A stretch of 64,000 nucleotides of DNA from Flavobacteriales bacterium UBA6051 (GCA_002427735.1 DIYP01000006.1:248001-312000); one strand, 5' to 3'; shown: positions 1-9,365, counted from the stretch's first letter. Notes: a model not told the origin generated them from the letters alone. Made by a program: numbers and translations.

Positions 1-769
1 CCGCAACAAGAATACCGACTTCATACAAGAGCATAATTGGAACTCCTACAATGATTTGACTAATTAGGTTGGGAGGAGTTATAATAGCGGATAGAATTAA
101 AACACCGATGATAGAGTGTTTTCTGTATTTACGCAAGAATGCTGATGTAAGAATTCCAAGTCGAGTAAAGAGATAAGAAATAATCGGAAGTAAAAACAGA
201 AGCCCTGTGTAAAAAATAGAAGAAAGCACCGTACTCATGTAAGAGTTAATGGTGAATATGTTTTTGATTTTTTCACTTATTTGGAAGGATCCAAAAAACT
301 GAATACACAGAGGGGCTACGACAAAATAACCGAATAGTATACCGATGAAGAAAAGTAAACTTACGTAGAATACAATGCCCTTTGCAACAGACTTTTCATT
401 TTGTTTAAGTCCAGGCTTAACGAATCCCCAGATTTGATAAAACAAGAAAGGAAAGGAAAGAACAATGCCTCCCATAATACTCATCATCAGTGCATAAGAA
501 AACTGACCTGATACAGTCATGCTTTGCATTTCAACAGGGATTTCATCAACGCAAACAGCGAAGTAATCGCACATAATTTGAAAAGAAATGAAGTCGGCAT
601 CTTTCATGGACAAGAAGAGCGTATCCATAATCCATTCCTGATAAAACCAAAGCGCGACGGCAATTACTACTATGCAAATAGCCATTCTCACCAGTCTCCA
701 ACGGAGTTCCTCGAGGTGGTCGAGAAACGTCATTTTCTTTTCGTCTTCCTGCTGATCCAGCGTACTCAT
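1..769 (-). CDS. tatC: Sec-independent translocase subunit TatC (C-terminus cut by window edge)
   Basis: Integral inner-membrane receptor subunit of the twin-arginine translocase, which exports folded proteins. I translated it by hand because it runs off the left edge; 256 codons are present. The N-terminus carries the TatC signature (M-T-F-L-D-H-L-E-E-L-R-W-R near residues 13-25), and the protein has the family's hydrophobic segments with a conserved F-x-x-P-F-x-x-Y-Q-x-W-x-F-x-x-P-G-L stretch near residue 110. The usual family length is about 250-280 residues, so little is missing. The ATG at 769 is the first in-frame start and precedes the signature by a normal distance. A TATTTTTG box on the minus strand (803-796) could be its -7 element. 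Confidence 0.93.
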   Translation of the reverse strand, partial: MSTLDQQEDEKKMTFLDHLEELRWRLVRMAICIVVIAVALWFYQEWIMDTLFLSMKDADFISFQIMCDYFAVCVDEIPVEMQSMTVSGQFSYALMMSIMGGIVLSFPFLFYQIWGFVKPGLKQNEKSVAKGIVFYVSLLFFIGILFGYFVVAPLCIQFFGSFQISEKIKNIFTINSYMSTVLSSIFYTGLLFLLPIISYLFTRLGILTSAFLRKYRKHSIIGVLILSAIITPPNLISQIIVGVPIMLLYEVGILVA

Positions 770-929
770 TTTAAATCACCTTTAGGGTGGATGCACAAAA
801 ATAACGAAAGCACACATACGGTCTGAGAATTAAACAAAATATGGGGGACTTTAATTTTTCTTCTTAATACTTAGGTAATCTTTTTTTAGTATTTTAGATA
901 TAGTTAAGCATTTACCGATAATACACGTA

Positions 930-3098
930 ATGAACTTAAAGGCCGCGTTAAAAACCTACTTCGGATTTGATAGTTTCAAAGGAGATCAGGAGAAGATAAT
1001 TCAGAATGTGCTAGATGGCAATAATACTTTTGTAATTATGCCAACTGGAGGAGGGAAGTCTATGTGTTATCAACTCCCTGCGGTTCTTTCTGAGGGGACT
1101 GCTATTGTTGTGTCGCCTCTAATCGCCCTAATGAAAAATCAGGTAGATGCTATTCGGAATGTTAGTGACAATGAGTCAATTGCTCACTTTTTAAATTCCT
1201 CCTTAACGAAAACTGAAATTACGCGTGTAAAGTCAGATATCCGAGATGGAAAAACTAAACTTCTTTACGTAGCACCAGAGTCGCTCACAAAAAAGGAGAA
1301 TATTCAGTTCCTTACAGAGGTAAACATTTCGTTTTTTGCCATTGATGAAGCGCATTGTATTTCTGAGTGGGGACATGATTTCCGTCCGGAATACAGACGG
1401 CTAAGATCCATATTTGAGGAGATTTCTAAAGTTCCCATTATTGCTTTGACGGCAACTGCGACACCAAAAGTTCAGCATGATATTCAAAAGAACTTGAATA
1501 TGCTCGATGCGACCGTTTTCAAATCTTCGTTTAATCGGGAAAACTTGTTTTATCAAATCCTTCCAAAGAAGGAGGTAGAGAAGCAAATCATCAAGTACAT
1601 TCGATCGAAAGAAGGGAAGAGCGGGATTATTTATTGCCTCAGTCGAAAGAAGGTAGAAGAACTCGCAGAATTACTTCAGGTAAATGGTATTAGTGCTTTG
1701 CCTTACCATGCTGGATTAGATGCTGCATCCCGTGCCCGTCATCAGGATATGTTTTTGATGGAAGAAGTGGATGTTATTGTAGCAACCATTGCTTTCGGAA
1801 TGGGGATTGATAAACCGGATGTCCGTTTTGTGATTCATCATGACATTCCTAAATCACTTGAAAGTTATTATCAGGAGACTGGTCGTGCAGGTCGTGATGG
1901 AGGAGAAGGAGAGTGTATTTCGTTCTATCGCTATAAAGATGTCGAGAAGTTAGAGAAGTTTTTACAAGGAAAACCAGTTGCTGAGCAGGAAATCGGTCGC
2001 CAATTACTAAATGAGATAGCATCTTATGCGGAAACTTCAGTTTGCCGAAGAAAGATGATCCTGCATTACTTTGGAGAAGAATATGATGAATCGAATTGTT
2101 CTTCAATGTGCGATAATTGCAAGAATCCGAAAGAGAAACTGGAAGGAAAAGAATACGTGACTCAACTACTCAACGCGATTATCGCGTTGAAGGAGACTCA
2201 AAAATCCAAGCATTATTGTGCGTTTCTTGCTGGGAGCAAGAACTCCGATATCAATGCGTACAAACATGATGAGCATCCGTTATTTGGCTGCGGAAGTGAA
2301 AAAGATGAGCATTTTTGGAACGCGGTAGTGCGTCAATGTACTGTTGCAGGACTCATCTCAAAAGATATTGAATCGTACGGCGTTCTGAAATTGACAAAAG
2401 AAGGGCATAATTACCTGGAAAATCCAAAGCCGTTTGTTTTGATCAAGGAACGCGATTACCTTGTTATTGACGATGAACCAGTCATCACTTCGAATGGAGG
2501 AAGCGCTTTTGATCAGGTAATGTATGATCAATTATTGGACTTACGCAAGAGTATATCCAAGCAAAAGAGTATTCCACCCTTCGTTATTTTTCAAGAACCT
2601 TCATTAAAGGATATGTGTTTACAGTATCCTATCACGATAGAAGAGCTTACCAATATTCAAGGGGTAGGAAACGGAAAAGCTGCTAGGTATGGAGCGCCTT
2701 TCATTGCTTTAATAAAAAAGTACGTTGAAGAAAACGATATTGAGCGCCCTCAGGATTTGGTGGTGAAGTCGGTAGTGAAAAAATCAGGATTAAAGGTACA
2801 GCTAATCCAAAATATTGATCGGAAACTACCATTGGAGGATATTGGAAGAGCACAAGGCAAGTCCGTAGATGAGGTAATTGAAGAAATAGAGCAAATTGTT
2901 ACTTCAGGTACCCGTGTTAATATCAACTATTATATTGATGATATTTTGGACACTGAGGTTCAAGAAGAAATATATGATTATTTCTCAGAGGCCGATACGG
3001 ATGATTTACGAGCGGCTTATGATGAATTTGACGGCGATTATTCAGAGGAAGAGTTACGTCTGATGTGGATCAAATTCATGAGTGAGATGGCCAATTAA
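930..3098 (+). CDS. recQ: ATP-dependent DNA helicase RecQ
   Basis: 3'-5' superfamily 2 DNA helicase that acts in recombination and fork repair. The N-terminal helicase core shows the Walker A motif PTGGGKS at about residues 38-44 and the Walker B/DEAH box I-D-E-A-H-C-I-S-E-W-G-H-D-F-R-P-E-Y. The second RecA lobe carries G-M-G-I-D-K-P-D-V-R and Q-E-T-G-R-A-G-R-D-G. A four-cysteine zinc-binding region (around V-C-R-R-K...C-S-S-M-C-D-N-C) follows near residue 370-395, then an HRDC domain near residues 520-610 and an extra C-terminal helical/HTH region, giving 722 residues, the long form common in Bacteroidota. Its stop codon overlaps the next start by one base (TAATG). Confidence 0.97.
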   Translation: MNLKAALKTYFGFDSFKGDQEKIIQNVLDGNNTFVIMPTGGGKSMCYQLPAVLSEGTAIVVSPLIALMKNQVDAIRNVSDNESIAHFLNSSLTKTEITRVKSDIRDGKTKLLYVAPESLTKKENIQFLTEVNISFFAIDEAHCISEWGHDFRPEYRRLRSIFEEISKVPIIALTATATPKVQHDIQKNLNMLDATVFKSSFNRENLFYQILPKKEVEKQIIKYIRSKEGKSGIIYCLSRKKVEELAELLQVNGISALPYHAGLDAASRARHQDMFLMEEVDVIVATIAFGMGIDKPDVRFVIHHDIPKSLESYYQETGRAGRDGGEGECISFYRYKDVEKLEKFLQGKPVAEQEIGRQLLNEIASYAETSVCRRKMILHYFGEEYDESNCSSMCDNCKNPKEKLEGKEYVTQLLNAIIALKETQKSKHYCAFLAGSKNSDINAYKHDEHPLFGCGSEKDEHFWNAVVRQCTVAGLISKDIESYGVLKLTKEGHNYLENPKPFVLIKERDYLVIDDEPVITSNGGSAFDQVMYDQLLDLRKSISKQKSIPPFVIFQEPSLKDMCLQYPITIEELTNIQGVGNGKAARYGAPFIALIKKYVEENDIERPQDLVVKSVVKKSGLKVQLIQNIDRKLPLEDIGRAQGKSVDEVIEEIEQIVTSGTRVNINYYIDDILDTEVQEEIYDYFSEADTDDLRAAYDEFDGDYSEEELRLMWIKFMSEMAN

Positions 3099-4519
3099 TG
3101 CCTAAAAGAGATTCCTTGAAGCGCTTAATCGGTGACATCAGGTTCTGGCTGATTTTTTTCTTTACAGTTCGTTTGTATGGTATCACCAATGCACCATTAG
3201 AATTTGGACATAGTTGGCGTCAGTCATTAACCAACATGGTTTCAAGAAATTTTGTTGAGCAGGGAGCAGATCTTTTGCATCCAACAATTGATATGGCAGG
3301 AAATCAATCAGGTGTGATCGCATCTGAATTTCCATTTTTTAATTACCTCACCTATTTGTTTTCTGAAGCATTTGGCTATGAACACTGGTATGGGAGATTG
3401 ATTAACCTAACTATTAGTACGCTCGGGATATACTTCTTTTACAAACTATTGAAGAGTATTCTTAATCAACGAGTTGCGTTTTTTTCTGCAATGGTCTTAA
3501 TTGTTTCAATTTGGTTTGGCTATTCAAGGAAAACAATGCCCGATACATTTAGTGTTGCGTTGCTATTAATGGGCTTGTATTATGCGTATGCTTATTTGAC
3601 CTCAGGTAAATGGTATTTTAATGGTGCATTCTTCTTCTTATGTACCCTAGGGATGCTTTGTAAAATTCCGGCACTTAGTCTATTTAGTGTTCTGATTTTG
3701 ATACCATTCTTAGGACAAATTGACCTAAAAAGAAGGCTAATACTTTCGCTGACAGCGATGATAAGCTTTGCAATAGTTTGCCTTTGGTATTTTTATTGGG
3801 TTCCTCATTTACTTGAGACATACGAATATCAGCTCTACTTCCCGAAGGGACTCCTGGAAGGGATGAACGAAATTTCGATGCATATTCCTGAATTGTTTGA
3901 ACAGTTTTACTTCAATGCACACTTTTCGTTTTTGGGCTTTGCGGCCTTTTTGATTGGCGCCGTGCTGTTTTTCTGGAAGCGTGAATTTAAATTGGTTAAA
4001 ATTGGTATCGGGATCGTATCTCTGGTATTTGGGTTATTTATTTTGAAGACGGGAGCTGTTTTTCCAACGCATAGCTATTACATTGTTCCTTTTGTGCCTA
4101 TCATGGCTTTGTTTGCTGGGTATTGGCTAACACGTATTCCAAAAGTTTGGGGCGTTGTTTTAATGGTGTTGATCGCTGCGGAAGGTATCGGAAACCAACA
4201 ACATGACTTTTTCATTAAGGAAAGTGAGAAATACAAGTTATCACTTGAAGCCACGTTGGATGGAGTTGTTCCCAAAGAGGCACTAATTGTCATCAATGGT
4301 GGCGACTCGCCCCAGCACATTTATTTTGCCAACAGAAGAGGGTGGACGATAATGCCTGAACTCATAACCTATCAATCTTTAGATTCTCTGTCTGAATTAG
4401 GTGCGGGGTATCTTGTTTTTGACAAGTCGTGGGGAGAGGTCGATTATTCGCCTTATAAGGTCATTCACTCGGATGAACACTTTTCTGTCTATCGATTGAA
4501 GAATTCCAATGGTCTTTAA
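3098..4519 (+). CDS. glycosyltransferase family 39-like (PMT/ArnT-type) membrane protein
   Basis: Polytopic membrane protein resembling dolichyl/undecaprenyl-phosphate-sugar-dependent glycosyltransferases. After a short basic N-terminus it has an extracytoplasmic loop with H-S-W-R-Q-S and D-M-A-G-N-Q-S-G, where family members place catalytic acidic residues. About nine hydrophobic segments follow, then a soluble C-terminal region of roughly 100 residues. Its start overlaps the recQ stop, so the two are probably translationally coupled although their functions look unrelated. The acceptor and sugar donor cannot be inferred from sequence. The family assignment rests on overall topology and the N-terminal motif. 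Confidence 0.72.
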   Translation: MPKRDSLKRLIGDIRFWLIFFFTVRLYGITNAPLEFGHSWRQSLTNMVSRNFVEQGADLLHPTIDMAGNQSGVIASEFPFFNYLTYLFSEAFGYEHWYGRLINLTISTLGIYFFYKLLKSILNQRVAFFSAMVLIVSIWFGYSRKTMPDTFSVALLLMGLYYAYAYLTSGKWYFNGAFFFLCTLGMLCKIPALSLFSVLILIPFLGQIDLKRRLILSLTAMISFAIVCLWYFYWVPHLLETYEYQLYFPKGLLEGMNEISMHIPELFEQFYFNAHFSFLGFAAFLIGAVLFFWKREFKLVKIGIGIVSLVFGLFILKTGAVFPTHSYYIVPFVPIMALFAGYWLTRIPKVWGVVLMVLIAAEGIGNQQHDFFIKESEKYKLSLEATLDGVVPKEALIVINGGDSPQHIYFANRRGWTIMPELITYQSLDSLSELGAGYLVFDKSWGEVDYSPYKVIHSDEHFSVYRLKNSNGL

Positions 4520-4543
4520 ATATTAGAGCATTGTGTTCAAGTA

Positions 4544-4963
4544 TTATTTCAGCAGTACAAACTCATGCAACCCTGTTTCATCTGCAAATTCCATTTTTAG
4601 ATCGTCCTTGGTCAATAGAATGATTCTTCCGTATTCGATGAGCGTGGAAGTACCGTCTGGATTCAATCTGTTCAACTGGAAATTATTGTTTTCATCAACG
4701 TCAATGGTACCCGATTCGATTTTACTTTGACTACCCTGATTTTGATAGATAAAATTCAAGGCATAATTACAGAGCTCACCGTCGCAGCTTCCAAAATCCA
4801 TTGTTCCTTCACTCTCGTAATAATAAGAAAACCCCGTGGATGTGGTGAATTTATATTGGTGAACATTCCAAACACCGGTAAGCGTTCGTTGTGTCTTTTC
4901 GACTTTATTACACCCCGAAAAAAACACAGCAATGAAGAAAAAAGGAACCCAATACTTACTCAT
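4544..4963 (-). CDS. small lipoprotein of unknown function (lipocalin-like fold possible)
   Basis: 139-residue exported protein with a lipoprotein signal (hydrophobic stretch then F-S-G-C, lipid-attachment Cys at about residue 18). The mature part begins with a G-V-W-N-V-H-Q-Y pattern and continues with alternating beta-type segments ending in L-K-M-E-F-A-D-E-T, similar to short lipocalin-like lipoproteins of Bacteroidota. It is the last gene of a coupled minus-strand cluster and its start overlaps the preceding gene's end by 8 nt. I do not recognise a specific function. Confidence 0.72.
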   Translation of the reverse strand: MSKYWVPFFFIAVFFSGCNKVEKTQRTLTGVWNVHQYKFTTSTGFSYYYESEGTMDFGSCDGELCNYALNFIYQNQGSQSKIESGTIDVDENNNFQLNRLNPDGTSTLIEYGRIILLTKDDLKMEFADETGLHEFVLLK

Positions 4964-5579
4964 GATCTTGAAATTCGATAATTAGAATTTTCTCTGTTTG
5001 AATCAGTTTTTCAAAAAGTCGTTCTGCATTATTTTTCGCTTTCTCTTCCAGGTTTAGGCGAGTTGCAGCGTCCTCAATTTGATGTTGAGCTCGTACCTCC
5101 ATGTTTCTTCGGACGCTCTCTGGCCAGCGACCTTTTTCTTCAAAAACTTCAGTGTCCGATGGTGATACAATCACGTCAATTGCTTTTGGAGCTGGCAAAG
5201 TGAGTGTAATGGTAGTTTCATCCGAGGCAATTGTATAGTTGTCATCAGTAAGATCGAATCCGTATTTCACCTCCCCTTTAATAATCAACGTCAGTCTGCG
5301 CTTAATTCCATGTTCATACCATTCCATCCATTTACGCGGATCAAAATTGGAAAGATCTGTATCATATCTTTCAATGGTATCCATTACGACTTCGTCTCTG
5401 AAACTCACAGCACTTATTTCAGCAATCGTTCGAATCGACTCTATTTGGATCGGTGTATCCTCAATGGTCAATTCTTCCTCTTCTCTATTGAAAAAGAAAA
5501 TATAAACAAGAATGCCAGCTGCAATAATTAGTAGCAGTACAAAAAGATTTACCAGTAAACGTTTTGTTTCCTTGTTCAT
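4956..5579 (-). CDS. DUF4230-like membrane-anchored protein
   Basis: 207-residue protein with a short cytoplasmic N-terminus, one transmembrane helix (about residues 8-30) and an extracytoplasmic domain. The I-R-T-I-A-E-I-S-A-V-S-F-R-D-E-V segment and a later alternating beta region (T-I-T-L-T-L-P-A-P-K) are typical of DUF4230 proteins, whose function is unknown. The C-terminal helix ends in a run resembling E-K-L-I-Q-T-E-K-I-L-I-I-E-F. Its ATG overlaps the stop of the upstream DUF4230-like lipoprotein by one base, so the two are co-translated and may work together. The family assignment is from memory of the pattern. Confidence 0.72.
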   Translation of the reverse strand: MNKETKRLLVNLFVLLLIIAAGILVYIFFFNREEEELTIEDTPIQIESIRTIAEISAVSFRDEVVMDTIERYDTDLSNFDPRKWMEWYEHGIKRRLTLIIKGEVKYGFDLTDDNYTIASDETTITLTLPAPKAIDVIVSPSDTEVFEEKGRWPESVRRNMEVRAQHQIEDAATRLNLEEKAKNNAERLFEKLIQTEKILIIEFQDHE

Positions 5580-6172
5580 CAGTCCGTGATTGATCGTTTT
5601 ACGACAACCTTCTCAAATCCCAACTGCTTGTAGAAGTCTATGAGAAATGCTTCCGCATTATTGTTTGCATCTTCAAGAATGCCATATTCGCCAATGTCTT
5701 CAAGAATTGCTTCTTCTCCTTGTTTAAGAAATGAAGTTTTTTCCTCTTCAGTAAAGCGATCTGTATATCCCGAAAGATCCTCCATTTGTGTTCTAACGGA
5801 TCGGGGATCCATTGAAAATGACGTTATTTCTGCAGGTGGCAGTTTTATTTCAATGGTAGAACCAATTACCTTGATATCTCCGTCCTGAATTTTCGATAAA
5901 TCAACACCTGCCTTGACCTTAGATTTACAGCTTATCAAAATTCGCCGATCGCCATACTGCGGTAACTTTGGAAGCTTTGTCCACTCTTCCCATTCAAATT
6001 CTGTCAAGTCATAATTAGAGTCGTCGACTTTTATGATCTTGCCAACGGTATATTCAGTGGTAGACAACTGGCCAATATCACGTATTTTATATACTTCATC
6101 AGCAGGTTTCTCACTCGAGCTGCAAGCTGTAATGAGAACAAAAAGAATGATATATATGGTAACTTTATTCAT
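5579..6172 (-). CDS. DUF4230-like lipoprotein
   Basis: About 197-residue lipoprotein (hydrophobic stretch then I-T-A-C-S-S-S). The domain resembles that of its downstream neighbour: I-R-D-I-G-Q-L-S-T-T-E-Y-T-V near the start, a beta hairpin ending I-E-I-K-L-P-P-A-E-I, and a C-terminal helix with A-F-L-I-D-F-Y-K-Q-L-G-F. I chose the ATG at 6172 because M-N-K-V-T-I-Y gives a standard signal peptide and overlaps the M20 gene's stop by 8 nt. In-frame ATGs at 6178 and 6190 would only add a few residues. Two differently anchored DUF4230-type proteins in tandem suggest a pair at the cell envelope. Confidence 0.75.
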   Translation of the reverse strand: MNKVTIYIILFVLITACSSSEKPADEVYKIRDIGQLSTTEYTVGKIIKVDDSNYDLTEFEWEEWTKLPKLPQYGDRRILISCKSKVKAGVDLSKIQDGDIKVIGSTIEIKLPPAEITSFSMDPRSVRTQMEDLSGYTDRFTEEEKTSFLKQGEEAILEDIGEYGILEDANNNAEAFLIDFYKQLGFEKVVVKRSITD

Positions 6173-7376
6173 GATCATTGAAAGCGGCAAGCGTCATCAT
6201 TTGCATTCCTGTTTTCAAGGCATTTTCATCGATATTAAAACGAGGGTGGTGCACTCCATAAGTAATACCCTCTTCTTCATTTCTTACTCCCAGTCTGAAG
6301 AAACATACGGGCAGTTCCTGAGAGTAGTAGGAAAAGTCTTCAGCAGTGAGTCGAATGGGCAGTTCTTCCACCATTTCTACACCTAAAAAATCTTGGGCTT
6401 TTTGGCGCATTTTTGCCGTTGTCGCTGAATCATTTTCTAGGTATGGATATCCTTTGCTAATTTCTACATCCACTGTGCCTCCTGAGGCAGCTGCAATAGA
6501 TTGTGCTGTAGATTCGATCAATGATAAGGCTTCCGCTCTCCACTCTTCATTCATGGTTCGAAAAGTTCCCTTCAAATATGCTTTGGAAGGAATAACATTG
6601 GTTGCTCCTAGCGCTTCGAAGTGACCAAACGACAACACACATGGAACTTTAGGATCACATTTTCTACTAACGATTTGCTGCATTGAAGTCACAATATTCG
6701 CTCCGATAACAATTGGGTCAATGCAATTATGGGGTGTTGCCCCATGTCCACCTTTTCCATTGATGGTAATATATATTTCGTCACAAGAAGCCATATAAAT
6801 ACCTTCTTTGAACCCCACTTTTCCAACTTCCATGTCAGGGAAAACATGAAGTGCATACATTTCTTTCACTTTTGGATTCTCCAGCGCTCCATCACGAATC
6901 ATATAGGTAGCCCCTCCAGGATTCTTTTCTTCTCCCGGTTGAAAAATCAACTTTACGGGGTGAGGTAACTGCTCGCGTAATTCGTGGAGAATTTCTGCTG
7001 CTCCTAATAAAATAGAAGTGTGCACATCGTGTCCGCAAGCGTGCATGACACCCTCTTTTTTAGACTTATATGGAACATTGTTCTCTTCGATAATTGGAAG
7101 TGCATCGAGATCGGCGCGCAAACCAATAGCTTCCTGATCTGCTTGGTGATGCTCCCCCTTAATCAGCGCCACTAAACCTGTACCACCAACGCCTGAAGTA
7201 TGATCAATTCCCATGGAAGTTAAACAGTCAGATACATACTGCATCGTCTCATGTTCTTGGTAAGAAAGCTCAGGATTCGCATGCAAATGATGTCGGTAAG
7301 ACCTTACCTTCTCGAAAAGCTCACTAGATAATCGCTCAATATGTTTTTTTAGCTCAGCTTTCATTTGATAAACCAT
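6165..7376 (-). CDS. M20-family amidohydrolase (N-acyl-L-amino acid/peptide hydrolase)
   Basis: Metal-dependent amidohydrolase of the M20D group (hippurate hydrolase/IAA-amino-acid hydrolase type), probably cytoplasmic because no signal peptide is visible. Visible motifs are G-L-R-A-D-L-D-A-L-P-I, the metal-binding M-H-A-C-G-H-D-V-H-T, the acidic pair in F-Q-P-G-E-E-K-N-P-G-G-A, and the C-terminal L-T-A-E-D-F-S-Y-Y. The length (about 400 residues) is normal. Its N-terminus overlaps the end of the TauE/SafE gene. A second ATG at 7364 (M-K-A-E-L-K-K-H-I) would shorten the overlap and may be the true start. The substrate cannot be specified. Confidence 0.92.
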   Translation of the reverse strand: MVYQMKAELKKHIERLSSELFEKVRSYRHHLHANPELSYQEHETMQYVSDCLTSMGIDHTSGVGGTGLVALIKGEHHQADQEAIGLRADLDALPIIEENNVPYKSKKEGVMHACGHDVHTSILLGAAEILHELREQLPHPVKLIFQPGEEKNPGGATYMIRDGALENPKVKEMYALHVFPDMEVGKVGFKEGIYMASCDEIYITINGKGGHGATPHNCIDPIVIGANIVTSMQQIVSRKCDPKVPCVLSFGHFEALGATNVIPSKAYLKGTFRTMNEEWRAEALSLIESTAQSIAAASGGTVDVEISKGYPYLENDSATTAKMRQKAQDFLGVEMVEELPIRLTAEDFSYYSQELPVCFFRLGVRNEEEGITYGVHHPRFNIDENALKTGMQMMTLAAFNDHE

Positions 7377-7746
7377 TAACTCCAGACATGATCATCCTGA
7401 ACGACACATATGCCATAATAGCTCCGAATACCAGTTTGACCAGTGAAGGAGAAAGTTTCAGTGCTAGCTTGGATCCAATATATCCTCCAGCTACAAAGGT
7501 AAGCGCTATCACTAAGCCAAATTGCCAATTTATGTTACCGGATTTCCAGTAATTATTAACGGCTAGAATACCCACAGGAAGTAAAAGCACAAATAGGCTG
7601 GTGCCTTGTGCTTCGTATTGCGACATACCAACGGCATAGACCAGGGCAGGAACAATAATTACACCACCACCAACTCCTACAAACCCACTGAGTAATCCAG
7701 CGACTAACCCGATTGAAACAAGAACAAGTAACGTTTGTGTTGCCAT
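7354..7746 (-). CDS. half-size TauE/SafE-family permease
   Basis: 130-residue membrane protein with four predicted helices. The first helical pair carries G-L-L-S-G-F-V-G-V-G-G-G-V-I-I-V-P, the hallmark of TauE/SafE anion exporters, and the second half carries G-G-Y-I-G-S-K-L-A-L-K-L. Full-size family members have about 250 residues made of two such repeats, so this is a single repeat that presumably dimerises. It heads a five-gene minus-strand cluster and overlaps the M20 gene. The transported anion is unknown. Confidence 0.85.
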   Translation of the reverse strand: MATQTLLVLVSIGLVAGLLSGFVGVGGGVIIVPALVYAVGMSQYEAQGTSLFVLLLPVGILAVNNYWKSGNINWQFGLVIALTFVAGGYIGSKLALKLSPSLVKLVFGAIMAYVSFRMIMSGVNGLSNES

Positions 7747-7904
7747 GATTAGGTTAAAGGTAATTATTTCATGGCTAACTAAAGATATTGACAGATTCCA
7801 GACACTACTTTTTAGACGCTTAGAAATACTTCTGGAGACTGTTTAAAAAGTTTTACCAAGAATACTCATCGATTTGACTAAATTTCCGAATCATAATCTA
7901 TGAG

Positions 7905-8948
7905 ATGTATAAGAAATCTACTCATTTAATTGACTTCAGCTATCGTTTTCAATCCGTTCTTTTTGTAATTCTATTCGGACTTTATTCAGGCACTTTACTG
8001 GGCCAAGATCAAATGAGTCCCGATTTAAAGTCTGTATTATCTAACTTGGATACCTACGGAGGTAGAAAGTTCGCAAAAAGACTCTGCAATAAATATATTT
8101 CGGATGACCCAGAAGACAAGTGGGGTTGGTACGGATTGGGCAAAGTTTATGATAGCATGTATGAACGAGATAGTGCCGCCTATTGTTATGAACGTGCGGT
8201 AAGGATCGATACCGCTTTTGTTGCCGCCTGGTACGCGAAAGCAAATAATATGACAATTGTAGATCGAAAGAGATCCGTGGCAATTTTTGATACCTTGCAG
8301 CAGCTTGCTCCAGATTATTTCAAGGCATATTATTACCAAGTTAACCCTATGGCGTACACTGTAGGTTGGCGTGAAGCAATTGAGTTGATGGAGTACATCG
8401 AATCAAGGTTTCAGGATTCATTATCAGATCGCAGTGAGATGTTTTATCTCGACTTTGGGGATGCCTTCTATAAACTCGATCGTTTTGATGAGGCAATTGA
8501 CAAGTATAGAAAGGTGTTGAATTATAATCCGAGATGGCCAACAGTTTACTTGAGTTTGGGAAATTCGTTTTATGCTATGAATAACAAAGATTCGGCTGTC
8601 TACTATTATAGAAAGTCAATCAATATCTATGATCCAGGCAGTTATTCGAGTTCAAATTACTATTATGCATTCTATCGGGTTGGGATGAATCTATTTGAAG
8701 ATGGAAAGGTCCGAGAAGCAATTGAGCACTATGATCAGGCGATTGCAATCCGCGAAGCATTTGGTTTATCTTCAGGGATGGCGTATGCTCTGCTCGCAGA
8801 GGCATTGATTAAACTTCAGAGTCTCGGAGAGACAATTGAAGGTTTTACCCCAGCACAACTTGAGGCTAAAATCTGCGAACAGCTTGAAAATGGTGCAAAC
8901 CTAGAGAATGAATGGGCTGGGAAAAAGCTATTGGAACACTGTCAGTGA
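7905..8948 (+). CDS. exported TPR-repeat protein
   Basis: 347-residue protein with an N-terminal signal peptide ending near L-G-Q-D (about residue 34). It then has several tetratricopeptide repeats, for example W-G-W-Y-G-L-G-K-V-Y, F-D-E-A-I-D-K-Y-R-K-V-L-N-Y-N-P, K-D-S-A-V-Y-Y-Y-R-K-S and V-R-E-A-I-E-H-Y-D-Q-A. TPR arrays act as protein-interaction scaffolds; no catalytic domain is visible. The ATG at 7905 was chosen because it opens the signal peptide. It transcribes divergently from the permease cluster and ends 6 nt before the convergent DoxX-like gene. Confidence 0.88.
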   Translation: MYKKSTHLIDFSYRFQSVLFVILFGLYSGTLLGQDQMSPDLKSVLSNLDTYGGRKFAKRLCNKYISDDPEDKWGWYGLGKVYDSMYERDSAAYCYERAVRIDTAFVAAWYAKANNMTIVDRKRSVAIFDTLQQLAPDYFKAYYYQVNPMAYTVGWREAIELMEYIESRFQDSLSDRSEMFYLDFGDAFYKLDRFDEAIDKYRKVLNYNPRWPTVYLSLGNSFYAMNNKDSAVYYYRKSINIYDPGSYSSSNYYYAFYRVGMNLFEDGKVREAIEHYDQAIAIREAFGLSSGMAYALLAEALIKLQSLGETIEGFTPAQLEAKICEQLENGANLENEWAGKKLLEHCQ

Positions 8949-8954
8949 AATGTA

Positions 8955-9365
8955 TTACCCATTATTTTTGATAACAATCAACCCTCGGTAAAAATAACTA
9001 TAAGCGTAAACGAGATACGTGCAAATCGCAAAATCTATTAGGCCGATTAATAAGTAATCCTGATAAGCGACAAACACTACATACAAAAGTATGTTAACGG
9101 AATAGGGGAAAGCAGCTAATATTCCCAGTGGACTGGTTTTAGGAATTGCAATTAGAATACCCGCGACAAGTTTGAAAATACCAAGCCATAAAACCATGTA
9201 ACCAGTCTCTTGCATGGCTTTCATAAATTTGAACGTTTTAACGGATGTATTCGCAGATAGGTCAAAGTCTAAGAACCAGAAAAAGACGGTCATGACGCCA
9301 GTGCCAACCATAAATAGGGCAAAAACATATTTGATCACTAAGGTAAGTTTCTCGTGTTTTATCAT
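8955..9365 (-). CDS. DoxX-like small membrane protein
   Basis: 136-residue protein with four predicted transmembrane helices. The first, containing F-A-L-F-M-V-G-T-G-V-M-T, and the pair L-W-L-G-I-F-K-L-V-A-G-I-L-I-A-I-P resemble DoxX/DoxD-type membrane proteins. Its role is not determinable. It may share a transcript with the tandem SnoaL-like gene 73 nt upstream. Confidence 0.62.
   Translation of the reverse strand: MIKHEKLTLVIKYVFALFMVGTGVMTVFFWFLDFDLSANTSVKTFKFMKAMQETGYMVLWLGIFKLVAGILIAIPKTSPLGILAAFPYSVNILLYVVFVAYQDYLLIGLIDFAICTYLVYAYSYFYRGLIVIKNNG

Noticed and set aside
524..826. Open frame of 100 codons on the plus strand
   Set aside because: It lies opposite tatC, has no coding features and its content is explained by the reverse-strand gene.
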